From NCBI GenBank assembly GCA_964537685.1, contig CAZICM010000071.1:1-47999 (forward strand): a DNA stretch of 47,999 nt, in the 5' to 3' direction. The notes beneath the pieces are model-generated. The model was not told the origin of the DNA and did no database searches. It worked only from the letters and a program-made list of their open reading frames with translations. Each line of letters starts with the position of its first letter. Positions within the stretch are counted from its first letter, which is position 1. Both the position numbers and the translations under genes were made by a program. This DNA is from CAZICM01 sp964537685 (lineage in GTDB: Bacteria > Myxococcota_A > Polyangia > Polyangiales > Polyangiaceae). Below, one piece after another: positions 7,682-15,945 of the stretch.

Positions 7682-9654
7682 GACCGCCTCCCTTTCGCCT
7701 TCTGCCTCATCCGGCGCACATTCCAAAGCCCAGCGCCTAGCACCACCGCCGGCGCACCAAAGATCGTTCCGTAAAACCAAATCAAATCTTTCTCCTTTGT
7801 ATGCTCTATCCGAACATCTTCCGCCGTCGATACCGCGCCGCTAAAGCTTTCTTCGCCGCCCAGCCAGCGCAGCACATCGAGCGTAAAGAGAATATTGGGC
7901 TCATGCCCCAGCGCCGCATCGCTAAAGCAATCCGCGTCGCCAACCACAAAGGCCCGCATCTCATCCCCGTCTTTGCCGTCTTTACCCGCTGCCGCAGCCA
8001 CTTTTTTGGTCACTGCAGCCGCCACATTAAATGTCCCGGCCTTTTCGCTTTCTTTCTGCTGCGCAAAGTCCCCATTCGTATCGGGAAAGGCATCCGCCAA
8101 GGTCTTTACCGCAAAATCCACCGCCGAATCCGCGTTGGGCTTTTTGTCGAGCGCCGAGGCTCCAGGTAAAATGACCGGTGCCCGCTGCGCGTTGCGGCTT
8201 AAGGTCGATACCGAGGCATGCGATGAAAAGCGCGTCGTTACCAAAATCGTCCGATCCGAAGGATTAAAGCGCCTCCGCACCAGATTCTTTTCCGTCGCCA
8301 GCACCACCGGATCCCATGTCAGATCGACAATATCCGCCAGCGGCGCCACGTCGGCCTTTCCATCGGGATCGAGACCCATCAAGAGCTTGCCCCCTTTTTC
8401 GGTATAGCGCTTGAGCGCGCCGATTTCTTCGGGCAAAAATGCCTTCGCAGGTCCAAGCACCACCACCAAAAACGCATCCGAGGGAATCTCACTGCCCAAA
8501 CCCTGGGCCAGACCCAGCTCCTTCACCGTATAGTTCTGCGATTCGAGCAGCTTGCGAATCCCCTTCGCCGAACGCCCCTCCGCCGTATTCGCCGAAGGAT
8601 CGTTCATTTCTCCATGCGTCACCGTTAAATACGCAATGCGCGCCGAACGCATGACCTTGAGCAGTGCCTTCTGAAAATCCACATCGAGGCTCTTGAGCTT
8701 TGCCATCGCACCCTTCATATCGGTGCCCAGCGTCAAGGTTTCTCTCGATTCGCCCCGCGAAAGAACGATGACTCCATCCTGGGTCACCTTCGCTTCCTTT
8801 GCCAGGGCCGGCCCAAGCAGCCTATCCTGCACTTCAAACTGAAAATTCGGCGCGTTCTTCCCCGCATCGCGCATATAGCCTTCCACTTCGCCCGCCACTT
8901 CGTTGAGCTGAGGGAAGAAGGCCGTCACCGTTACCTTTTCGGGTAGGCTTTGCGCGATATTCTTCGTCGATTCACTGGCCTGTGCCGTGCGGAAATAGGA
9001 ATAATCTGCCTTTAGTTCCAGCTCGCCCGCCGCATAGGTAAATAGCATGCAATACGTCACCGCCAAGGCCAGCGTCATCCCGGAAATGGTCGCCGCCTTG
9101 ACGCGCCTTGCCTCGAAATGAGGCGCCTTGCGCATCGGTGCGAGCGCCCGCTCTCCAAAGAGCAGCGGCAACACGGATAAAATGACCAGCACCACCCAGG
9201 CAATGGTCAGCGCCGTCTCCACCCGGGCCCGCCCCGCGGCGGCCATCTTGGTAATGCCAAAGAGATTGCGCCCTGTTTCGGTCGTCGCAAAGTAGGCCAA
9301 GAGAGCAAATAGCCCGCCCACCGAAAACAAGCCCAGCGCCCTTTCCGCCTGCCTCCGCTCGCCTTCGGTATCCTGAGCCAGTACAAATCGCGCCGCCGTC
9401 GCGCCCGCAGCGCCCAGCACGCCAAGACCCGTCACCGCGTAGCGCAACAACTCAAAGGTTGCAAACACCCGCTCGCCCAAAAATACCAAGACCAGCGAAG
9501 CGAGATATACCGGCGCGAGATAACGGCCTCTATCGCCTCCGCCCGGCGCCTTGGAAGGCGTCTTGACGGCCTTGGATTCCACAGCCTTTGCTGGAGCCGC
9601 CTTGGATGAGGCCGACTTCGCCGGCCCGGCTCCCGATTTCTTAACCTTGCTCAT
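7678..9654 (-). CDS. GldG-family ABC transporter auxiliary membrane protein
   Basis: About 658 residues. The start is ATG 9654, preceded by GGAGG with a short spacer and overlapping the permease stop as ATGA; GTG 9660 is an alternative. An Ala/Lys-rich cytosolic N-terminus (~45 residues) is followed by five to six membrane segments (residues ~50-215). A large extracytoplasmic domain follows (ADYSYFRTAQASE..., VTVTAFF, YLTVTHGEMNDPS, LVVVLGPAKAFLPEEI, GGKLLMGLDPDG), and a final membrane segment near WFYGTIFGAPAVVLGAGLW precedes a basic tail. The order matches GldG/ABC_transp_aux proteins. In Bacteroidetes GldG works with GldA and GldF; in this lineage the export substrate is unknown. It is part of a four-gene operon with overlaps at each junction. 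Confidence 0.87.
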   Translation of the reverse strand: MSKVKKSGAGPAKSASSKAAPAKAVESKAVKTPSKAPGGGDRGRYLAPVYLASLVLVFLGERVFATFELLRYAVTGLGVLGAAGATAARFVLAQDTEGERRQAERALGLFSVGGLFALLAYFATTETGRNLFGITKMAAAGRARVETALTIAWVVLVILSVLPLLFGERALAPMRKAPHFEARRVKAATISGMTLALAVTYCMLFTYAAGELELKADYSYFRTAQASESTKNIAQSLPEKVTVTAFFPQLNEVAGEVEGYMRDAGKNAPNFQFEVQDRLLGPALAKEAKVTQDGVIVLSRGESRETLTLGTDMKGAMAKLKSLDVDFQKALLKVMRSARIAYLTVTHGEMNDPSANTAEGRSAKGIRKLLESQNYTVKELGLAQGLGSEIPSDAFLVVVLGPAKAFLPEEIGALKRYTEKGGKLLMGLDPDGKADVAPLADIVDLTWDPVVLATEKNLVRRRFNPSDRTILVTTRFSSHASVSTLSRNAQRAPVILPGASALDKKPNADSAVDFAVKTLADAFPDTNGDFAQQKESEKAGTFNVAAAVTKKVAAAAGKDGKDGDEMRAFVVGDADCFSDAALGHEPNILFTLDVLRWLGGEESFSGAVSTAEDVRIEHTKEKDLIWFYGTIFGAPAVVLGAGLWNVRRMRQKAKGRRS

Positions 9655-10376
9655 CGCCACCTCCGGGCCTCCAGGGTTTTGGTCGCGGCAAACAAGAAGA
9701 AATACGCCACGAACACGAAGTACAGCACATTTTCAAGCCTTAAAATGCCGTTCATAAAAGGCCGCATTTGCCCAGGATAGGGCGAGAGGGCCGATAGAAT
9801 ATTGTTCAAGGGCGGGTCGGTCACTTTGGCGACGAAAAACAAAAGAGCCAGCGTGGCCAGCACGACCGTGCCTGAAATCGCCGCGATGACCTGCGTAGGC
9901 GCCACGGCCGAGGCAAAGAGCCCAATCGACAAAGATGTGGCGCCCAAGAGCAAAACGCCCAAATACCCAACGAAAATATGCCCAAGCGCCACCTTGCCAT
10001 TCACAAAGATGAGCATCGGCATATAAAAGCTGAGCGCGGTCATGCCTAAAATCAGCGTAAAGGCCGCCAAAAACTTACCACCCACGATTTCGGTTTCCCT
10101 GACGGGCGCGGTGCTGAGCAATACCAGCGTATTGTTTTCGCGCTCGCCCGCGAGCAGGCGAATCGACAGCACCATCGCCGCGGCCATGGTGATAAAGGCT
10201 GTTCCATCGAGAAAACGAAACAGCACTTCGGCCGACAATTTCGCGCCGGACAAGCCAAAGGCATAAAAATAAATGCCCTCGCACAGAAGCGCGGCGGCTG
10301 TAACGACATATCCCAGCGGCGATTTTAAATAGGCCAGAAGTTCACGGCCTGCGATCAGCCATATCGCATTCTTCAT
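9651..10376 (-). CDS. ABC-2 type permease (GldF-like)
   Basis: A 241-residue protein with six hydrophobic segments. It starts with a cytosolic helix (RELLAYLKSPLGYVV), typical of ABC-2 permeases of the GldF/NosY type, and contains RLLAGERENNTLVLL, the conserved loop after TM2 with Glu-Arg-Glu. It presumably forms the membrane pore energised by the ATPase encoded just upstream. The start ATG overlaps the ATPase stop (ATGA at 10373-10376), and its own stop overlaps the GldG-like start. Confidence 0.9.
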   Translation of the reverse strand: MKNAIWLIAGRELLAYLKSPLGYVVTAAALLCEGIYFYAFGLSGAKLSAEVLFRFLDGTAFITMAAAMVLSIRLLAGERENNTLVLLSTAPVRETEIVGGKFLAAFTLILGMTALSFYMPMLIFVNGKVALGHIFVGYLGVLLLGATSLSIGLFASAVAPTQVIAAISGTVVLATLALLFFVAKVTDPPLNNILSALSPYPGQMRPFMNGILRLENVLYFVFVAYFFLFAATKTLEARRWR

Positions 10377-11458
10377 GACGCGCCCTCCTTTTCCTTTTCT
10401 TTTTCGGCTTCGGTTTCGGCTTCCGCTTCGTTTGCGCCGTTTTCAGGTTCATCGTCGTCTTGCGTATCGCTGGATGCGGGATGTTCCCCGGCGCTTTCGT
10501 CTTCATCGGCCTTGGCTTTGGGCATTTCGTAGCCCTTGGCCAGCCTCAAGAAGACCGATTCCAGCTCTCGTTCGCTGCGTCCCACCGCCAAGAGCAGAAG
10601 ACCGCCCTTGACGAGCGCGGAGCATACTTCGGGGCGCAGATCGCGATCGGCATGCACATGGAGCGAACAGGAATCGGGCTCGGCCGCGTGCACTTCATCG
10701 ACGCCTGTGACTCCATCGAGTTCGGACAAGATGGCCTTGGCCTCTGCAAACACCTTTCCGCGCAGGGAAATTTCGATTTGGAACGAAGCCAGAAGCTTGG
10801 AAGACAGCTCGGCCTCGGTGCCCTGCGCGCCGATTTGGCCATCGCGGATAACCAGCAAGCGATCGCAGGTTTCGCTGATTTCAGAGAGGATATGCGAAGA
10901 GAGCAGGATGGTGTGCTCACCCTTGAGGCTGAGCAGAAGCTTTCGCATTTCGACAATTTGCACGGGATCCAAGCCAGAAATCGGCTCATCGAGCACCAGC
11001 AATTTGGGCCTGTGAACGATGGCCTGAGCGATTCCGACACGCTGGCGAAAGCCATGAGAAAGCGAGGAAATCAGCTCATTGGACACACCTTGAAGCTCGG
11101 TTAATTCCTCGACTTCGGGCACGCGCCTATCGGCATCGGAAGACGAAAGGCCCCTTAATTTAGCGGCGAACCGAAGAAACTCGCGCACCGACATATCCTG
11201 ATAGAGCGGCGGGGAATCGGGCAGATAACCGATACAAGCGCGCACATCATAAGGGCGCTCGACGACATCCATTCCATCGACACGGACAGAGCCTGAAGAT
11301 GGCAACAGATCGCAGGAGAGGATACGCAAGGTCGTGGTTTTGCCCGCGCCGTTGAGGCCGAGCAGCCCGACGATCTCGCCGGATTCGATGGTGAACGATA
11401 AGGGTCCGACGGCCCTGTGTTCGCCATAGTATTTGTAGAGATCAGTGACTTCTATCAC
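10373..11458 (-). CDS. ABC transporter ATP-binding protein (GldA-like)
   Basis: 361 residues starting at GTG 11458, which is the normal position for the family (MIEVTDLYKYYG). Walker A is GLNGAGKTT. The signature region is SSLSHGFRQRVGIAQ (LSHGF rather than canonical LSGGQ, common in this subfamily). Walker B plus catalytic Glu is LLVLDEPISGLDP, and the switch His is in LLSSHI. The last ~45 residues form an acidic Glu/Ala-rich tail (EAEAETEAEKEKEKEG) beyond the usual end; its role is unknown. It is the first gene of the ABC operon and divergent from the AAA/PD-(D/E)XK gene. Confidence 0.92.
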   Translation of the reverse strand: MIEVTDLYKYYGEHRAVGPLSFTIESGEIVGLLGLNGAGKTTTLRILSCDLLPSSGSVRVDGMDVVERPYDVRACIGYLPDSPPLYQDMSVREFLRFAAKLRGLSSSDADRRVPEVEELTELQGVSNELISSLSHGFRQRVGIAQAIVHRPKLLVLDEPISGLDPVQIVEMRKLLLSLKGEHTILLSSHILSEISETCDRLLVIRDGQIGAQGTEAELSSKLLASFQIEISLRGKVFAEAKAILSELDGVTGVDEVHAAEPDSCSLHVHADRDLRPEVCSALVKGGLLLLAVGRSERELESVFLRLAKGYEMPKAKADEDESAGEHPASSDTQDDDEPENGANEAEAETEAEKEKEKEGAS

Positions 11459-11660
11459 GGCACTTTGTTGAGAAGAGGTTGGGAAGTGAAAGGTTTTGGC
11501 TGCACTGGGCGGGTGTTGATGGCAACCCGACCGAATGCGGCGCCCTTATAACAGGAGTTGGGGAAAAAGATTCCTGAAAAGTGATGGGCTTGAAAGAGAG
11601 TCGCTGGGGCCAGAGGATTCCGGGCATGCTCATCGAATCTCTTGCATTGCGCAAACGGCT
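11459..11660. promoter_or_regulatory. Divergent control region, ABC operon / AAA-nuclease gene
   Basis: About 200 bases between the GTG starts of two divergent genes. It should contain the promoter of the four-gene ABC operon, since no other transcription unit precedes it. No consensus promoter was convincing by eye. If the AAA gene starts further upstream (ATG 11535), the region shrinks to 76 bases. Confidence 0.3.
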
Positions 11661-13457
11661 GTGACAGCGTCAGACCCGAACCAGGTGAAAATCCCCTACG
11701 CCAATTGCGATTTCGCGGACATCCGGCGCGAAGGCTTTTTCTATGCCGATAAGACGGCGGGGATTCCTGCCCTTGAAGATGCGGGTGGCAGTTATCTTAT
11801 CTTTTTGCGCCCGCGGCGCTTTGGGAAATCGACGCTGCTCAGCACCCTAGCCAATTACTACGATATCGAAACCGCTGGTGAATTCGATGAACTCTTCGGC
11901 GGCCTATGGATTCATGCGCATCCCACGCCCAAGAAAAACAAATACCTTGTATTGAGACTCGATTTCTCTTGCGTTGAATCCGAAGGCACGGTCTTGGAGA
12001 TCCGCAGGAGTTTCACCTATACCCTGCAGAATGGATTGCGCCCGTTTCTTGCGCGCTACAGCGATAGAGTGCCTGAATTTGCGAAGCTTCGGGCCGAGCT
12101 CGATACCTTTGAGGATCCATCGGGGCTTATCGGCAGGGTTCTATCCAGTGCCCAAGTGGCCAATGCACAAGTTTATTTGCTTATCGATGAATACGATCAC
12201 TTTGGCAACCGATTGCTCTCGGATGGGCAAGAAGATTTATATCGCCAGATTGTTCGGGGCACAGGTTTTGTGCGGAGTTTTTATGCCACATTAAAAGCCT
12301 TCACCAGCACGACCACACTTGCGCGCATGTTTATCACAGGGGTATCGCCCATTATGCTCGATGATTTATCGAGCGGTTTTAATATTATCACGCATGTTTC
12401 GCAGCGCGATACCTTGAATACGCTGACAGGCTTTACCCAGGCGGAAGTCGAGCAGGCGGTGGACACGCTGCTCCGCGATAAGCCGGAATTGAAAAATGAT
12501 CCCCGCATCGGCGATAGGGCGGCACTGCTTCAAACGCTTGAACGCTACTATGACGGATATCGCTTCTCCCTGCACGCTTCGGAAAGAGTCTACAATTCAA
12601 CGCTTGTTTTGTATTTCCTGCGCGAGCTCGTGGTGACGGGACGCTATCCCCGGCAGATGCTCGATCTCAATGTGCGCACGGACTATGGCCGTATCTACCG
12701 AATTGCGATGCTGGCGAGCGCCAAGGAAAGCGATACGCGCGAGTTTTTGGAAGAGATTTTGACCCATGAATCGATTTTAAGCCCGCTTGTTGAACAATTT
12801 GGCTTGCTGAGCATGTCCGGCCATACCCAGCTTGTATCGCTGTTTTATTATATGGGTATGCTGACTTTTGCCGCCGATGCGGGCCAATATCCTGTTCCCA
12901 TGCTGGTCATTCCAAATCGGGTGATGCGTGAATTGCAATGGGAATATTTATCGGTAGCGATGGCCCAGCATGAAGGTATTCGCATGGATATGCGGGATAT
13001 CGATGGGGCGCTGGTGATGATGGCTCAGCGGGGAGATATCCAGCCTTTGCTGAGGGTCTTTCACGAACATGTGATCAAGCGGATGAGCAACCGGGATTTG
13101 ATTCAATTCGATGAAAAGACCATGAAGCTGATGCTGATGGCCTATTTGGCGCAGACGCAGGTATTTAATATTGTAAGCGAACAAGAGTTTGCGCAGGGAT
13201 ATTGTGATTTGCTCCTTGGACTGCGGGATCCTGCGTCGGCGATGAAATATGCTTGGATGATTGAGGCGAAGTATGTGAAGACGGATGCTTCTCAAGATGC
13301 GATCGAAGAAGCGGTGAAGCAAGGGTTTGAGCAGATTCAGAAGTATGCATCGGATAAAGATTTGGTTGCGATGCTGACGCTGGGGAATTCGCTGAAGGCG
13401 GGTGTGCTGGTGTTTGTGGGGCTGAAGGATGTGCTGTTTAGGAGCTTTTTCTCTTGA
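11661..13457 (+). CDS. AAA-ATPase-like protein with C-terminal PD-(D/E)XK nuclease domain
   Basis: About 598 residues. GTG 11661 is preferred because the family normally begins just before KIPYANCDFADIR; an in-frame ATG at 11535 would add 42 residues with no resemblance. The AAA-ATPase-like domain shows FFYADKT, Walker A in RPRRFGKSTLL, and Walker B in VYLLIDEYDHFGN. The C-terminal part has a PD-(D/E)XK-type core, with the E-x-K in YAWMIEAKYVKTD followed by a helix (AIEEAVKQGFEQIQKYA). The family is widespread and often multicopy in Bacteroidetes and Myxococcota, and its role is unclear. Proposals include nucleic-acid cleavage in defence or element control. No partner gene is adjacent, so it stands alone here. 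Confidence 0.88.
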   Translation: MTASDPNQVKIPYANCDFADIRREGFFYADKTAGIPALEDAGGSYLIFLRPRRFGKSTLLSTLANYYDIETAGEFDELFGGLWIHAHPTPKKNKYLVLRLDFSCVESEGTVLEIRRSFTYTLQNGLRPFLARYSDRVPEFAKLRAELDTFEDPSGLIGRVLSSAQVANAQVYLLIDEYDHFGNRLLSDGQEDLYRQIVRGTGFVRSFYATLKAFTSTTTLARMFITGVSPIMLDDLSSGFNIITHVSQRDTLNTLTGFTQAEVEQAVDTLLRDKPELKNDPRIGDRAALLQTLERYYDGYRFSLHASERVYNSTLVLYFLRELVVTGRYPRQMLDLNVRTDYGRIYRIAMLASAKESDTREFLEEILTHESILSPLVEQFGLLSMSGHTQLVSLFYYMGMLTFAADAGQYPVPMLVIPNRVMRELQWEYLSVAMAQHEGIRMDMRDIDGALVMMAQRGDIQPLLRVFHEHVIKRMSNRDLIQFDEKTMKLMLMAYLAQTQVFNIVSEQEFAQGYCDLLLGLRDPASAMKYAWMIEAKYVKTDASQDAIEEAVKQGFEQIQKYASDKDLVAMLTLGNSLKAGVLVFVGLKDVLFRSFFS

Positions 13458-13506
13458 CATCGCTCAATCCGGCCGTTGACGCGCCTCTTCCCGACATAGC
13501 TTCTCC

Positions 13507-13749
13507 TCAGACTTCGTGACACTTCCCCAGCGAGACCTCGGCTTTTTGGGCTGTCGCCGTTGACAATGGCTGTTTGCGTTCAGGTTTTCCATTTACAGCC
13601 GACGATTTTGGCCCGGAGCTGTCGGACTTTCCATTTGCAGCCGGCGATTTCGGCTCCAGACGTTCTGACTTTCCATTTGCAGCCGGCGATAACGCCTTTT
13701 TATGATCGCCCAAGCCATTACGACCTCCCCTAGGGTGAGCCTTTGCCAA
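13507..13749 (-). CDS. Possible small Lys/Ser/Pro-rich repeat protein (doubtful)
   Basis: An 80-codon frame beginning with TTG. Its translation repeats AANGKSE-type units (SPAANGKSERLEPK, SPAANGKSDSSGPK, SAVNGKPERK) with a 14-residue period. The period matches the 42-bp DNA repeat, so the open frame may simply follow from a repeat length divisible by three. There is no ribosome site and no family. Such basic Ala/Lys/Pro-rich proteins can bind DNA, but nothing here proves expression. Confidence 0.22.
   Translation of the reverse strand: MAKAHPRGGRNGLGDHKKALSPAANGKSERLEPKSPAANGKSDSSGPKSSAVNGKPERKQPLSTATAQKAEVSLGKCHEV
13586..13691. repeat. 42-bp tandem repeat, about 2.5 copies
   Basis: Units begin with TTTCCATTT(A/G)CAGCC at 13586, 13628 and 13670. 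The first two are 42 bases each and the third is cut short after about 22 bases. The copies differ by several substitutions, with the highest conservation in the first 22 bases. They are contiguous, with no spacers, so this is not a CRISPR array. The repeat lies in the gap between the AAA-nuclease gene and the methyltransferase gene. Confidence 0.8.
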
Positions 13750-13825
13750 GAAAAAACAAATTTTTCAATCGCTTGGCGATCCGTTGACAGTCGCCCCAGA
13801 GACAGATACACGCCACGGCCACTGT

Positions 13826-14857
13826 ATGGACATTCTAACTGCTCTCAATCCGAAACAAGACTACGCAGCGGGTACGCTGCAAATGATCGTCGGCGCTTGG
13901 ATTCTTGCGACGGCGTTCGAGTCAAAATCGAAGGTTTCTTCGGCCAACGGCCATGTCGAGGAGGACGATTATGATAAGCGCTCCATCTACGCGCTTCTCT
14001 ATTCGATTTATCACTCCATCGGCGAGGTCCGCGACGAGCGCGGCAAGCGCTATGAAGTGACGTTCAATACCTGGGGCTACACTTGGCCCTCCGAATGGGG
14101 TCCGGCCCCAGCCTCCTCCGATGACCCGGAACGCTTCGGTAAAAATGCCTATACAGGGCTCTTTGCCTTCGATTCCGTTAAACAATATGTGCGCGAGCGC
14201 GATGATCGTGTCCATCTCGTCGAGATGGGTTGCGGTACAGGCGCAGGCGCCGATCATATTTGTTCTCATGTGCTGCCTAAATGCACGTACGAAGCCGTGG
14301 ATATGCAGCAGGCCGCTATCAATACCTGCCGCCGTAAATTTGTGCCCCGCCATCATGGGCGGCTGGTCGGTACGCGCGCCGATTGTACGCAGCTTCCAAT
14401 CCGCGATGAATCAGCCGATATCGTCGTCGTCAACGAAACGCATGTCACCGAAATGCCAGGTGTGATTACCGATGAGGATCGGCGCTTTTTTAGGACGGCT
14501 AAGCGTATTTTAAAGCCGGGTGGGCATCTGGTTTGGGGGAACGCGATTCCCGATGTGACGTGGAAGCCTTGCTTCGATTTTCTCGATTCAATCGGGATGA
14601 AAATGGTCGAGGAGCGCGATGTGACCAAGGAAGCGATCGCCGCGCGCGATCAGGATATTGGCCGGGTTGATGCTTTTGTGGATCAGGCGCTTGACAAGTT
14701 TCACGGGTTCCGCATCCCCGTGCTCGGTCCGAAGAAACGCGAGGAGGCGAAGATGGCGCTGCTCAATTTCTATCGGAATCCAGGGACGAATCTGTACCAA
14801 ACAATGATCGATCGGACAGATACCTACCGCGTGGCCTGTATCAAGAAGACGGCCTAG
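13826..14857 (+). CDS. Class I SAM-dependent methyltransferase
   Basis: About 343 residues from ATG 13826 (MDILTALNPKQDY); an in-frame start at 13784 would add 14 residues. The Rossmann SAM-binding site is clear: VHLVEMGCGTGAGADHI (motif I), YEAVDMQQAAI (acidic motif II), RADCTQLPIRDESADIVVVNETH (motifs III/IV) and RILKPGGHLVWGN (post-IV). An unusual N-terminal ~110 residues contain DDYDKRSIYALLYSIYHSI and an aromatic stretch (FNTWGYTWPSEWG), which may form the substrate pocket. The acceptor is unknown; the pattern resembles small-molecule C/O-methyltransferases more than rRNA ones. It is convergent with the spike cluster, with 23 bases between stops, so it is not part of that operon. Confidence 0.82.
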   Translation: MDILTALNPKQDYAAGTLQMIVGAWILATAFESKSKVSSANGHVEEDDYDKRSIYALLYSIYHSIGEVRDERGKRYEVTFNTWGYTWPSEWGPAPASSDDPERFGKNAYTGLFAFDSVKQYVRERDDRVHLVEMGCGTGAGADHICSHVLPKCTYEAVDMQQAAINTCRRKFVPRHHGRLVGTRADCTQLPIRDESADIVVVNETHVTEMPGVITDEDRRFFRTAKRILKPGGHLVWGNAIPDVTWKPCFDFLDSIGMKMVEERDVTKEAIAARDQDIGRVDAFVDQALDKFHGFRIPVLGPKKREEAKMALLNFYRNPGTNLYQTMIDRTDTYRVACIKKTA

Positions 14858-14880
14858 CTCCGTTCGATAAAAGCCCGCTC

Positions 14881-15273
14881 TTAAGGTGCTAATATCAATA
14901 CCTTGGGCTGGCTGGGCACCAATCGTATCCCAGGACAATTCGTGAGATTCTGGAGGCCCATGCTTGTCATCCGGGTCGCTGGCAGTCCGCCTATCAAGCA
15001 GGTGAACGCCGCCAGTAAATGACGCTGTGGACCCATAACCATCCCCGATGCAACGCCCAGGGCGATACCTGTGTTGTCTCCATTGGTCAGGGGTACAGAG
15101 GTTGCCATATTGTGGGCGGGGGCGCAGGCCAAAAGAATATTGTAGGCGGCGGGTATGCCCATCGGTCCAAGCGCGATATTGGGATAGGGTATGGGTACGG
15201 GCGCGGGCGTAGGCGTTAAGCATACATCGGGAAAGCCTAGGTCCATCCCCATCATCTGCGTATTGGCAAACAT
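14881..15273 (-). CDS. DUF4150 PAAR-like spike-tip protein (T6SS)
   Basis: 130 residues. It matches the DUF4150/PAAR-like pattern: N-terminal PDVCLTPTP, then VPIPYPNIA, a Gly/Thr-rich middle (TNGDNTGIALGVASGMVMGPQRH), and a second cone repeat ending in NCPGIRLVPSQPKVLIL. Such proteins cap the VgrG trimer and sharpen the T6SS spike. This one has no C-terminal toxin extension. The start is supported by AGGAG at 15280-15284, six bases upstream, a site that overlaps the DUF3540 stop codon. It is the last gene of the six-gene minus-strand cluster. Confidence 0.85.
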   Translation of the reverse strand: MFANTQMMGMDLGFPDVCLTPTPAPVPIPYPNIALGPMGIPAAYNILLACAPAHNMATSVPLTNGDNTGIALGVASGMVMGPQRHLLAAFTCLIGGLPATRMTSMGLQNLTNCPGIRLVPSQPKVLILAP

Positions 15274-15282
15274 GGTCTTCTC

Positions 15283-15924
15283 CTATCCTAAATGAATTTG
15301 ATCGCCGTCGACTTTAATTAACTGTTTGGCTGTGACCACGGCGTTTTCGCCCTGGATGACGACGCTCTTTTGCGCCGCGTAATCCAGGCGCTCGGCCCGT
15401 AGAATCTCGGTTTCTTCCACCATGCGGACCACGCGCTTGGCCTTTTGGGTCAAGCGGCCCACCACGGTATCCAAAACGCCGCTGTTGACATGCGCTTTTT
15501 CCAGTTCCGAGGCTAGGCTCTTGACGACGACCGTGAGTGTGTCGCTAAGCCATGCCCCTGCCACGGTTTTAATATTGACGCGGGCGGAGGCGATGGACAC
15601 GTCTTCGGGAGTGCCGATGCCAATTCCCTGTGAAGCCTGAAGATCTACCCGTCCCGACGATGCCCGGATACGGAGATCGCCCTCGGCCTCGAGTTCGGTG
15701 GACTTCCCTTCCCTTGTGAGCACGGCCAGCACATACACCCGCCGATCGGGTAAATGGGCGGCCAGCACTTCATCGCCTACTTTGGGCTTGAGCAAGCAGC
15801 TTGCCGCTCGTTCGGCCTTGAATTCCACGCCCATGCTTTGAAGGGTTAAAGGCTCGTCCCGGATGACCATGGCGGCCTCTTGAAATACCCCGGGCTCCAA
15901 ACTTGGTTGAACAGCGGCTTTCAT
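15283..15924 (-). CDS. DUF3540 domain protein of the T6SS spike cluster
   Basis: 213 residues with the DUF3540 pattern. An N-terminal beta domain around KPKVGDEVLAAHLPDRRVYVLAVL recalls the OB-fold GDxVL segment. It is followed by a beta-helix-like run (LEAEGDLRIRASSGRVDLQASQGI) and a C-terminal repeat section rich in Val/Ile (VIQGENAVVTAKQLIKVDGDQIHLG). This organisation resembles the VgrG needle in miniature. The family is regularly found beside DUF2169, pentapeptide and DUF4150 genes; its precise role is not established. A strong AGGAG lies 8 bases before the ATG. The gap to the pentapeptide gene is 21 bases. Confidence 0.8.
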   Translation of the reverse strand: MKAAVQPSLEPGVFQEAAMVIRDEPLTLQSMGVEFKAERAASCLLKPKVGDEVLAAHLPDRRVYVLAVLTREGKSTELEAEGDLRIRASSGRVDLQASQGIGIGTPEDVSIASARVNIKTVAGAWLSDTLTVVVKSLASELEKAHVNSGVLDTVVGRLTQKAKRVVRMVEETEILRAERLDYAAQKSVVIQGENAVVTAKQLIKVDGDQIHLG

Positions 15925-15945
15925 CTCTGTATCTCCTGGGTGAGT

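Noticed and set aside
13586..13691. Possible CRISPR array
   Set aside because: The 42-base units are contiguous without spacers, only 2.5 copies exist and no cas gene is near.
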